Source: an uncultured Clostridia bacterium
GTDB lineage: Bacteria; Bacillota; Clostridia; Oscillospirales; CAG-272
Reading direction: 5' to 3'
DNA: 44,470 bases
Assembly: GCA_944391805.1 (NCBI GenBank)
Contig: CALXUY010000097.1
Span: 1-44,470 of the forward strand
The first letter of the stretch is position 1. Each line of letters begins with the position of its first letter. Positions 1 through 5,980 of the stretch are shown here, in pieces. Made by a program: the position numbers and the translations under genes. Below the pieces are notes generated by a model. The model was not told the origin of the DNA, did no database searches, and worked only from the letters and a program-made list of their open reading frames with translations.

Positions 1-77
1 TCGCAAAAAGAAAGTGGAGTGATATCCATCCCTCCCTCTTCTTTGCATTTTTCTCATTTTTTTCTCGCTTATATTCC

Positions 78-115
78 AAAACGCCCATTTCGGCTCTCGC
101 TTGATAGGCGTTTTT
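78..115. terminator. Short bidirectional hairpin with A/T tails
   Basis: AAAACGCC at 78-85 pairs with GGCGTTTT at 107-114 across a 21-nt loop. There is a T-run on the plus side, and TTTT would also end the hairpin on the minus strand. It could stop the minus-strand metal-resistance transcript, whose last stop codon is at 294, or transcripts entering from before the window. The loop is long, so this is a moderate call. Confidence 0.35.
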
Positions 116-125
116 CGACAGACTG

Positions 126-171
126 AGGCCTCGCGCCCAAGGCAAACGCCTTGGGCGCGAGGCCTTTTCTC
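126..171 (+). terminator. Strong rho-independent terminator
   Basis: A perfect 18-bp GC-rich stem (126-143 with 148-165) closes on an AAAC loop and is followed on the plus strand by TTTTCTC. The T-run polarity suggests it ends a plus-strand transcript that begins before the window. It may also slow the convergent minus-strand metal operon. Positions 1-125 hold no gene that I can support. Confidence 0.7.
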
Positions 172-293
172 GTCTGCGGTTTGGCGCAAGAAATACAGGC
201 TCTCTGCCCTGCGATGGTGCGGCATACCGGGAAATGGCGCACAGAGGTCAGCGCCGGATCGGGTGAAAAGAGAACCGAGTGCGCCTGCTCCGG

Positions 294-2219
294 TTATTGC
301 TGTTTTCCGGCCCGCATGGCATTGAGAATTGCGATGACGGCGACTCCGACGTCGGCAAAGGTGGCGGCCCACATGTTGGTCCAGCCCACCGTGCTGAGCA
401 CCAGAAAGAGCAGCTTGATGCCCAGCGCAAACCAGATGTTCTGCCAGACGATGGTTTTGGTGTGCCGCGCAATCCGGATGGCGCGGACAAGCCCCTGCGG
501 GTTGTCGTCCATCAGCACCACGTCGGCGGCCTCGATGGCGGCGTCCGAGCCGAGCGCACCCATGGCGATGCCTACATCGGCACGGGCGAGAACCGGCGCA
601 TCGTTGACACCGTCTCCCACAAAGGCGAGCACGCCGCGCTTTTCCCGCAGCAGGGCCTCCATTTCGGCCACCTTGTCTCCCGGGAGCAGGCCCGAGCGGT
701 ATTCGGTCAGCCCCAGCTCACGGGCCGTTCCTGCGGCGGCTTCCTCACGGTCGCCGGTCAGCATCACCAGCCGCCGCACGCCGCAGGCCTTCAGCTCGGC
801 GATTGCCTCCTTCGCGGTGGGCTTGAGCAGATCGGAGATGAGGATCGAGCCGAGATAGCGTTCCTTTTCGGCAACGTAAACAACGGTCCCGACGCCGTCC
901 GGCACGCGGCAGGAGAGGCCCTCGCGCTCCATCAGACGCGCGTTGCCGACGAATATCTGCCGGCCGTTCACCTCTGCGCGCACGCCAAGCCCGGGCAGCT
1001 CCTCCACCGCATCGGGGGAGGGAAGCGGATTCGCCGCGACTGGCGCGGCGTCCGACGTGTCTTGCCCGTCCGCGCCGACGGAGCTGCTCCTGCCGGCCGC
1101 TTCCCGCAGGGAAAGCGCAATCGGGTGGTTGGAGTACTGCTCGGCCGCTGCGGCCAATGTGAGCAGCTCTGCCTCCGAAATGCCCTCCGGATGCACCGCG
1201 GTCACGCGGAAGCAGCCCTGCGTCAAGGTGCCGGTCTTGTCAAACGCCACCGTGTCGGTGGAAACCAGCGCCTCCAGATAGTTCGCCCCTTTGATCAGGA
1301 TACCGCTTTTGGAGGCGGCGCCCAGCCCCCCGAAATAGGAGAGCGGCACCGAGATGACCAGCGCGCAGGGGCAGGAAACCACCAGAAAAATGAGTGCCGA
1401 GTAGACCCAGCGCTGCCAATCGCCGGTGATCAGGGAGGGAACGATTGCAAGCAGGGCAGCGCCGGCGACCACGGCCGGCGTGTAGATATGCGCAAACTTG
1501 GTGATGGCATTTTCGGTTTTGGATTTGACCAGCGCCGAGTTTTCCACTAGCTCGAGAATTTTGGAGACTGTGGACTCTCCGAAGGGCTTGGTGACCCGCA
1601 CCCGGAGCAGGCCGCTGACGTTGACGCAGCCGCTGATGACCTCGTCCCCCTCGGTCACATCGCGCGGGGCGGCCTCACCGGTCAGCGAAAGGGTATTCAG
1701 CTCGCTTTTACCCTCGGTGATGACGCCGTCCAGCGGAATTTTTTCTCCGGGACGGACAACGATGATCTCTCCCACCTCCACCGCATCGGGAGAGACGACA
1801 ACTTCGGTGCCGTTCCGTTCCACGTGTGCTTCATCCGGGCGGATGTCCATCAGCGCGGCGATGGACTTGCGGCTGCGCTCTACCGCGATGCTCTGGAACA
1901 GCTCGCCAACCTGATAAAACAGCATGACAAACACGGCCTCGGGGTATTCGGCGATCACCAGCGCGCCCACCGTTGCAATGCACATCAGAAAATTTTCATC
2001 CAGAAGCTGCCCGTGCGCAATGTTCAGCACGGCCTTTTTGAGCACGTCCCAGCCGATGAGAAAATAGGGAACCAGAAAAGCGGGAAGCGCCCAATACCAT
2101 ACATCGGGCAGAATTTCCAGCGTCCGGAGCACCTGCACCAGCACAAGCAGCGCTGCGGAGATCAGGATGCGCCAAAGCATCCGCCGCTGCTTTCCCGAGA
2201 GCTTTTTCAAAAGTGTCAT
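294..2219 (-). CDS. cadA: P1B-type heavy-metal ATPase (Zn2+/Cd2+/Pb2+ exporter, CadA/ZntA type)
   Basis: This 641-aa membrane pump is predicted to use ATP to export divalent soft metals. The start at 2219 follows a good AGAGGTG ribosome site. Visible signatures are the transmembrane CPC metal site (in SCPCALVIS), the phosphorylation motif DKTGTLT, the TGD and GDGVNDAP hinge motifs, and a final TM segment with FADVGVA typical of Zn/Cd pumps. It has no N-terminal metal-binding domain; that domain is encoded by the separate gene just upstream. The nucleotide-binding part carries a Ser/Ala/Asp-rich insert of about 25 residues between REAAG and VEELPGLG. It is last in a repressor/HMA/ATPase operon, so it is probably induced by its metal. 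Family assignment is firm; the exact metal is inference. Confidence 0.93.
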   Translation of the reverse strand: MTLLKKLSGKQRRMLWRILISAALLVLVQVLRTLEILPDVWYWALPAFLVPYFLIGWDVLKKAVLNIAHGQLLDENFLMCIATVGALVIAEYPEAVFVMLFYQVGELFQSIAVERSRKSIAALMDIRPDEAHVERNGTEVVVSPDAVEVGEIIVVRPGEKIPLDGVITEGKSELNTLSLTGEAAPRDVTEGDEVISGCVNVSGLLRVRVTKPFGESTVSKILELVENSALVKSKTENAITKFAHIYTPAVVAGAALLAIVPSLITGDWQRWVYSALIFLVVSCPCALVISVPLSYFGGLGAASKSGILIKGANYLEALVSTDTVAFDKTGTLTQGCFRVTAVHPEGISEAELLTLAAAAEQYSNHPIALSLREAAGRSSSVGADGQDTSDAAPVAANPLPSPDAVEELPGLGVRAEVNGRQIFVGNARLMEREGLSCRVPDGVGTVVYVAEKERYLGSILISDLLKPTAKEAIAELKACGVRRLVMLTGDREEAAAGTARELGLTEYRSGLLPGDKVAEMEALLREKRGVLAFVGDGVNDAPVLARADVGIAMGALGSDAAIEAADVVLMDDNPQGLVRAIRIARHTKTIVWQNIWFALGIKLLFLVLSTVGWTNMWAATFADVGVAVIAILNAMRAGKQQ

Positions 2220-2266
2220 CAAAAAACACCTCTTTCCGAGCCTTCTATGCTTCTGTTCGCGGGGCC

Positions 2267-2485
2267 TTATCGTTTGACCGAGCAATCGGCGTCCACATGC
2301 TTCACGGCGCGGCAGACCTCGTCCACAATCTCGTCCCAGCGGTTGTCGTCGGCCTCCAGAACCAGCTTCTGGGCGAAAAAGCTGACTGTGGCGCTTTGTA
2401 CGCCGTCAATTTTGCTGATGGCTTTTTCCATTTTTGCGGCGCAGTTTGCGCAGTCGAGATTGTCAAGCGAAAATGTTTTTTTCAT
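2267..2485 (-). CDS. Stand-alone heavy-metal-associated (HMA) domain protein
   Basis: A 72-aa cytosolic protein starts at 2485 behind AAGGAG. An upstream in-frame Met exists but lacks a ribosome site. It is a single HMA (ferredoxin-like, CopZ-type) domain with the metal-binding DCANCAAKME loop near residues 10-19, so two cysteines can hold one metal ion. It lies 47 bp before the ATPase, which lacks this domain. It therefore probably acts as the detached N-terminal metal-binding domain or as a metallochaperone for that pump. The Asp before the first Cys is common in Zn/Cd-type domains. The partner relationship is inferred from gene order. Confidence 0.85.
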   Translation of the reverse strand: MKKTFSLDNLDCANCAAKMEKAISKIDGVQSATVSFFAQKLVLEADDNRWDEIVDEVCRAVKHVDADCSVKR

Positions 2486-2559
2486 GGGGTTTTTCTCCTT
2501 GTGATTGATTTTTGTTCGTTGAGATTGGTTGTCGGTCCGGTTGATTGTCATCGCGGCCG

Positions 2560-2922
2560 TCAGGCCCTGTCCTCATGGATGTGCTCCATGCCCTGCCCGA
2601 GAATGGTATGCACATGTCCGTCGGCCAGCGAATAAAAGGCACTCTTGCCCTCCCGCCGGCATTTCACCAGCCGCGATTGCTTGAGAATGCGAAGCTGGTG
2701 CGAAATCGCGGAGATGGTCATACCACAGATCTGGGCGATGTCGCAGACGCACAGCTCGGTTTCAAACAGCACATAGAGAATGCGCAGGCGGGTGCTGTCG
2801 CCGAATATTTTGTATAGGTCGGCCAGAGCGAACAGCGAGTTATCGTCGGGCAGAAAGCGTTCGGCTTTTGCCAGCAGCTCGGGGTGCGTCTGCTGGACCT
2901 CGCATTGCGGGATGTCCTTCAT
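2560..2922 (-). CDS. ArsR/SmtB-family metal-sensing repressor (CadC/SmtB type)
   Basis: This 120-aa winged-helix repressor starts at 2922 after AAAGGAGG. It carries both known metal-site motifs of the family. The alpha-3 motif ELCVCDIAQ lies in the recognition-helix region. The complete alpha-5 motif (Asp-X-His, ten residues, His-X2-Glu) is at the C-terminus in DGHVH...HIHED. The DNA-binding part is GMTISAISHQLRILKQSRLV. It is the first gene of the operon, so it should repress itself, the HMA protein and the ATPase and release DNA when Zn or Cd binds. A matching inverted repeat lies at the promoter. Having both motifs makes Zn and Cd/Pb both plausible inducers. Confidence 0.92.
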   Translation of the reverse strand: MKDIPQCEVQQTHPELLAKAERFLPDDNSLFALADLYKIFGDSTRLRILYVLFETELCVCDIAQICGMTISAISHQLRILKQSRLVKCRREGKSAFYSLADGHVHTILGQGMEHIHEDRA

Positions 2923-2948
2923 ACCTGGTTCCTCCTTTCCGCAAACGT

Positions 2949-2964
2949 TTGAACATTCGTTCAA
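2949..2964. promoter_or_regulatory. SmtB/ArsR-type operator of the metal operon
   Basis: TTGAAC-ATTC-GTTCAA is a perfect 6-4-6 inverted repeat. It lies just downstream of the -10 box and upstream of the repressor's ribosome site. TGAAC-N-GTTCA half-sites are typical of SmtB/CzrA-family operators. Binding here would block transcription start. Confidence 0.75.
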
Positions 2965-2975
2965 TCATTTGCTAT

Positions 2976-3004
2976 ATTATACGCCATAAAGCATGGTTTG
3001 TCAA
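2976..3004 (-). promoter_or_regulatory. Sigma-A promoter of the metal-resistance operon
   Basis: Read on the minus strand, TTGACA (2999-3004) and TATAAT (2976-2981) are separated by exactly 17 bp. This consensus promoter drives the repressor, the HMA protein and the ATPase, with the operator placed over the start region. Confidence 0.85.
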
Positions 3005-3128
3005 TGGGTTTTCAAAAAAAATAAAAAAATTTTTGTGTTTCTTCAACCGGAGTGGCCGCCAATACTTCCGGTGGGGGACGAATGGTCAACTTTCCGGGCA
3101 GCTTTTGACATTTTATTGACAAAACTGC

Positions 3129-3157
3129 TTGACAAATATCAAAAAGCAGTGTAAAAT
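3129..3157 (+). promoter_or_regulatory. Promoter of the 369-aa conserved protein
   Basis: TTGACA (3129-3134) and TAAAAT (3152-3157) are 17 bp apart, 40 bp before the start codon. A second TTGACA at 3116-3121 has no matching -10. Confidence 0.75.
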
Positions 3158-3197
3158 ATAAACAGACAGGAATGATTTTTGCAGAAAGAGGGAGCTT

Positions 3198-4307
3198 ATG
3201 GGAATCACCGACAGCACTTTGAAGAAAATCAGAGCGACTGTGCAGGCGGCACAGGCAAAAACTGCGGGCAAGGAGCAGGAGGTATCCGATGTTTGCACGG
3301 CGGCCGAAAAGCTGGTGGCACATACGGTTGTGCAGCGGGTGCTCAGTGAAAAGAGCAAGGCGGCGCCGACCTCTCTTGCTGCGCGCCTCTTGGGCGTGCC
3401 GCTGCGGGTAGGCGGAATGGCGCTGCGCTGGAGCCTGATGGCCGAGCTGGCCGGTGCGATTGACCGGCTGCTGGAAGAAAACCCTGCACCCACGGCCGGC
3501 ATACCGGCAGAGGAAGTCCGCGAACAGGAGACAGAGGCCGCATGTCCTGCAGAAACCGCAGAGGAGCCTGCCCCCGAGTCCGAGACAGAGGCTGCGGCGG
3601 AGGCCGTGCCGGCCGAAGAACCGGCGGTGCAGACCATGGCCGAGGTCAATCCCGAGGAAATGGAAGATGACGAGGACGACGAGGATGAGGAGGAGGCCTA
3701 CGACGGCGACCTCTCTGAGCTGGAGTTCATCGACGTGATGGAGGAGCCGGAGCGTTACCGCGAGATGCTCGAGCAGGAGCGCAGGGGAGAGGTGCGTCTG
3801 ATCAATCGGTACCGCCGCAGCTTCCGCTCCCGTCTGGTGCAGTCGCAGGGCAATGTGCAGGAGTATTATTCGGCCATCAAGAACGCGCTGCTCTCGTATA
3901 AAGGTGTCAAGGGGAGGGTCAGCTGGAACTACGAATCCTTCAACAAGGGGCGCACCAAGCTGGCAAAAATCAATGCCAAGACCAGAACGCTGTATCTCTA
4001 TCTGGCAATCAACCCGGAGGAGCTGCAGGATACCAAGTATTTCTTTGAGGATGTGTCCTCCAAAAAGAAGTACGCCGAGGTGCCGGTGCTCTTCAAAATC
4101 AAGGGTGAGCGCAAGTTCAAGCACGCGCTGGAGCTGATTGAAAAGCTGTGCGGCGAGCAGATGGCACTGCCGCCGGTCAAGGACTTTGAGCCGCAGGATT
4201 ACACGGTTCCTTACCAGAATACAGCGGAGCTGGTGCAGCAGGGATTGGTACGGCAGTTTACCGCTGCCGTTCCGGTGGAAATCACAACAGAAATTGCCTT
4301 TTTCTGA
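3198..4307 (+). CDS. Conserved clostridial protein of unknown function with acidic linker
   Basis: A 369-aa protein without signal peptide. Residues 1-95 are mostly helical. Residues 100-170 are a Glu/Ala/Pro-rich linker ending in a run of Asp/Glu around 155-167. Residues about 203-320 form a compact basic domain with YRRSFRSRLVQS, LLSYKGVKGRVSWNYESFN, KLAKI, LYLYLAINPEE, DVSSKKKYAEVPVLFKI and KHALELIEKL. I recognise this C-terminal domain as recurring in uncharacterised Clostridia proteins, but know no proven function. It has its own promoter and faces away from the metal operon, so it appears monocistronic. The basic domain beside an acidic tether could suggest nucleic-acid or partner binding, which is only inference. 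Confidence 0.8.
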   Translation: MGITDSTLKKIRATVQAAQAKTAGKEQEVSDVCTAAEKLVAHTVVQRVLSEKSKAAPTSLAARLLGVPLRVGGMALRWSLMAELAGAIDRLLEENPAPTAGIPAEEVREQETEAACPAETAEEPAPESETEAAAEAVPAEEPAVQTMAEVNPEEMEDDEDDEDEEEAYDGDLSELEFIDVMEEPERYREMLEQERRGEVRLINRYRRSFRSRLVQSQGNVQEYYSAIKNALLSYKGVKGRVSWNYESFNKGRTKLAKINAKTRTLYLYLAINPEELQDTKYFFEDVSSKKKYAEVPVLFKIKGERKFKHALELIEKLCGEQMALPPVKDFEPQDYTVPYQNTAELVQQGLVRQFTAAVPVEITTEIAFF

Positions 4308-4322
4308 TCAGTCACTATATGC

Positions 4323-4369
4323 AAAAAAAGCCCCCGGGGCAGCCGTTCATCAACGGCTGCCCCGGGGGC
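4323..4369 (-). terminator. Very strong rho-independent terminator
   Basis: An 18-bp perfect stem (4330-4347 with 4352-4369) with a 4-nt loop is followed by seven Ts on the minus strand (4323-4329). It ends the low-GC minus-strand gene pair. On the plus strand the T-run is weak, but it lies only 22 bp after the 369-aa gene and probably stops that transcript too. Confidence 0.85.
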
Positions 4370-4464
4370 TTCAAGTGACGAATCGAAAAACACTCAGCAT
4401 AAGTTCATTTTTACGGTTGAAAAACAAACGGGGTCGGTTGTTCAATGAAAGAAATTCATGAGAC

Positions 4465-4917
4465 TCAAAGGATCATTGGTATTCCGAAACTCATCAGCAA
4501 AACCGAACAAGCTATGAACGCCAGCGCATAAATTTCAAAGGCATGAGAACTTGTATCTGATTTTACATATGCAAATTTGGGAAAGCACTTGCAATATACA
4601 ACGTGTACAATTCTGGGAAGCTGCTTTTTTGTTACGAACCGGATATACCGTATGCGATAGGTTTTACCATTGACGCAATAATAATATACCCCCCTGCTCC
4701 AGTTCCGGATGATTTTCACAATGCGAATGGGGGAGGCTGGATAACGCTGGTCATATAGGGGCACGTTCTTTCGATGCTTGGAGGATTTCAGAAATGCACC
4801 TGTCTGACCGGTCAGTTCCTTGTGATGTTCAAATATGATGTACAGACCAAAACACCAGCCTGCTAGCAATAACGTGATTGCGCCAGCGGAGATGAGACAA
4901 ATACCAAATATGTTCAT
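4465..4917 (-). CDS. Small membrane protein of unknown function (two TM segments)
   Basis: This 150-aa protein has an N-terminal TM segment (about 5-30), a middle soluble domain with VYYYCVNGKTYRIRYIRFVTKKQL and a Cys-containing strand (VYCKCFPKFAYV), and a C-terminal TM (about 128-148). The layout of two TMs around a beta-rich domain recalls DUF3592-like proteins; this is a resemblance, not an assignment. The start ATG overlaps the stop of the preceding mini-gene as ATGA, which implies translational coupling. Base composition is clearly more AT-rich than the neighbours, which points to transfer or weak constraint. Confidence 0.6.
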   Translation of the reverse strand: MNIFGICLISAGAITLLLAGWCFGLYIIFEHHKELTGQTGAFLKSSKHRKNVPLYDQRYPASPIRIVKIIRNWSRGVYYYCVNGKTYRIRYIRFVTKKQLPRIVHVVYCKCFPKFAYVKSDTSSHAFEIYALAFIACSVLLMSFGIPMIL

Positions 4918-5018
4918 TGCCGTTCCTTAGTATCATATGTATGGAAGCCAATCACAGTCAGCAGCAAAAAGTGAAAAACAAAAAAGAACCACCGTTTATT
5001 GAAAACCCATTGCTTCAA
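4914..5018 (-). CDS. Possible 34-aa single-TM peptide, coupled to the next gene
   Basis: A TTG start at 5018 lies 8 nt after a strong AGGAAGGAG site. It would encode a short peptide with one hydrophobic segment (FFFVFHFLLLTVIGF) and a charged C-terminus, ending in an ATGA overlap with the 150-aa membrane protein. The frame stays open upstream to an ATG at 5150, but that lies inside the promoter and cannot be the start. An ATG at 5072 has no ribosome site. Being real rests on ribosome site, coupling and promoter position only. Confidence 0.4.
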   Translation of the reverse strand: MKQWVFNKRWFFFVFHFLLLTVIGFHTYDTKERQ

Positions 5019-5121
5019 GGCTCTGTCTCCTTCCTGACGTTGATCGTACAGCATTTGCCGGAATGTGCGCATTGGGCTGGGGACTGCGACGAATGCTTGC
5101 GAGGCAAGCTCTGCCACATCT

Positions 5122-5150
5122 ATTATACCATGCAGAGAGAAAATTGTCAA
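5122..5150 (-). promoter_or_regulatory. Promoter of the low-GC membrane-protein pair
   Basis: On the minus strand TTGACA (5145-5150) and TATAAT (5122-5127) are 17 bp apart. Transcription would start near 5115 and reach the terminator at 4323-4369. Confidence 0.8.
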
Positions 5151-5232
5151 TGCGGTGTTTTTGGAAATTCGTGCTGCTTTGTGTATGTGTTTCTTGCTGT
5201 GAAGAAAATGGTACTCTCTTTAGATATTAAAA

Positions 5233-5273
5233 TTCCGTGGGATAGACCGCCATTCGGCGATCATCCCACGGAA
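5233..5273 (-). terminator. Terminator at the end of the Bce-region transcript
   Basis: TTCCGTGGGAT pairs with ATCCCACGGAA (11 bp, 19-nt loop) and is followed on the minus strand by TTTTAAT. It lies downstream of the ABC permease and the small membrane ORFs and bounds that unit. Confidence 0.6.
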
Positions 5274-5351
5274 GGTTTGAATTTGATACGGTACGGTTCA
5301 GCGGAGGGAGGCTTTGGGCGATCCGTCGCTTTTTTTCGAAACTATGCAGGC

Positions 5352-5444
5352 TCAGGTGCGCTGCCGCTTGCGTGCCTTCCAGACCGAAAGGGCGATCAGC
5401 GCAATGAGAATTCCTGTTGCCGCGGCTGCGGGCTTGATGTGCAT
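5352..5444 (-). CDS. Possible 30-aa membrane peptide
   Basis: An ATG at 5444 behind an ACGGAGAA site opens a 30-residue frame. It has one hydrophobic stretch (AAAATGILIALIALSVW) and a strongly basic tail (KARKRQRT), so the C-terminus would stay inside. An in-frame GTG farther upstream would give 64 residues but has no clear ribosome site. It lies between the 55-aa membrane peptide and the terminator. It may be a real mini-protein or a remnant of a membrane anchor. Confidence 0.3.
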   Translation of the reverse strand: MHIKPAAAATGILIALIALSVWKARKRQRT

Positions 5445-5628
5445 GGCAAATTCTCCGTTCTGTTTTGATTTGGTCCCGGCTGTAGCAGATACCGGTTGTG
5501 ATGGCATCTGGGGGCTTTTTTGAATTCCAACCGCTTTTCCGGGCACGATTGTTTTTCCCGGACTGCGGCCGGTGTTGGCCGGTGCGTTTCTTCAACCGAC
5601 TCCGGTTTTCTTTCGTTTATGCGGTCGT

Positions 5629-5796
5629 TTATCGGGATTGGCTGTTCCGGTGCCGCCGGTTCCGGCGGATGATGAAAACCATCAGCAGCACCATCAGGAT
5701 TGCGGCCGCAATGCCGAGCAGCGGCAGCCAGGTGTCCACAAGGCTTTGCAGTACCGCGTCCCAGTTGATATGCTCGGGCAGTTTCAGCAGCTTCAT
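5629..5796 (-). CDS. Small single-TM protein downstream of the Bce permease
   Basis: A 55-aa protein starts at 5796 after a strong AAAGGAG site. A short amphipathic N-terminus (LPEHINWDAVLQSLV) leads into one TM segment (about 22-43) and an Arg-rich tail (RRNRRHRNSQSR). The tail should be cytoplasmic by the positive-inside rule. It follows the ABC permease by about 180 bp on the same strand. I do not recognise a family. Its position suggests an accessory subunit of the peptide-resistance module, which is inference. Confidence 0.5.
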   Translation of the reverse strand: MKLLKLPEHINWDAVLQSLVDTWLPLLGIAAAILMVLLMVFIIRRNRRHRNSQSR

Positions 5797-5892
5797 TGGC
5801 TTTTTCTCCTTTGTCGTATGGCGGGGAAGAGGGGCCTTCTCCGGGGGCCTTTCCCCGGTGGGCTGTTTCTTCGGGGGGGTTATGTCTCTGGG

Positions 5893-5966
5893 GGCGATTT
5901 TTCCGGAGCGGTCTTTTTCGGGAGATTTTTCCCGCGCGTCGTTTTTCCGGAGGCGATTCTCCGGAG
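5893..5966. repeat. Degenerate purine-rich direct repeats after the permease gene
   Basis: GGCGATTTTTCCGGAG (5893-5908) returns as GGCGATTCTCCGGAG (5952-5966), with a partial copy (TTTTTCCGGAG) at 5942-5952. The copies are 59 bp apart, which is not a multiple of three. The long charged reading frame across this stretch is therefore probably not a conserved protein. Several small hairpins can form here. Confidence 0.5.
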
Positions 5967-5980
5967 CCTCCTCCCGAGGT

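Noticed and set aside
279..1550. A 423-codon plus-strand frame over the metal ATPase gene
   Set aside because: The minus strand carries all P-type ATPase motifs here. The plus-strand product is His/Arg/Gly-rich nonsense.
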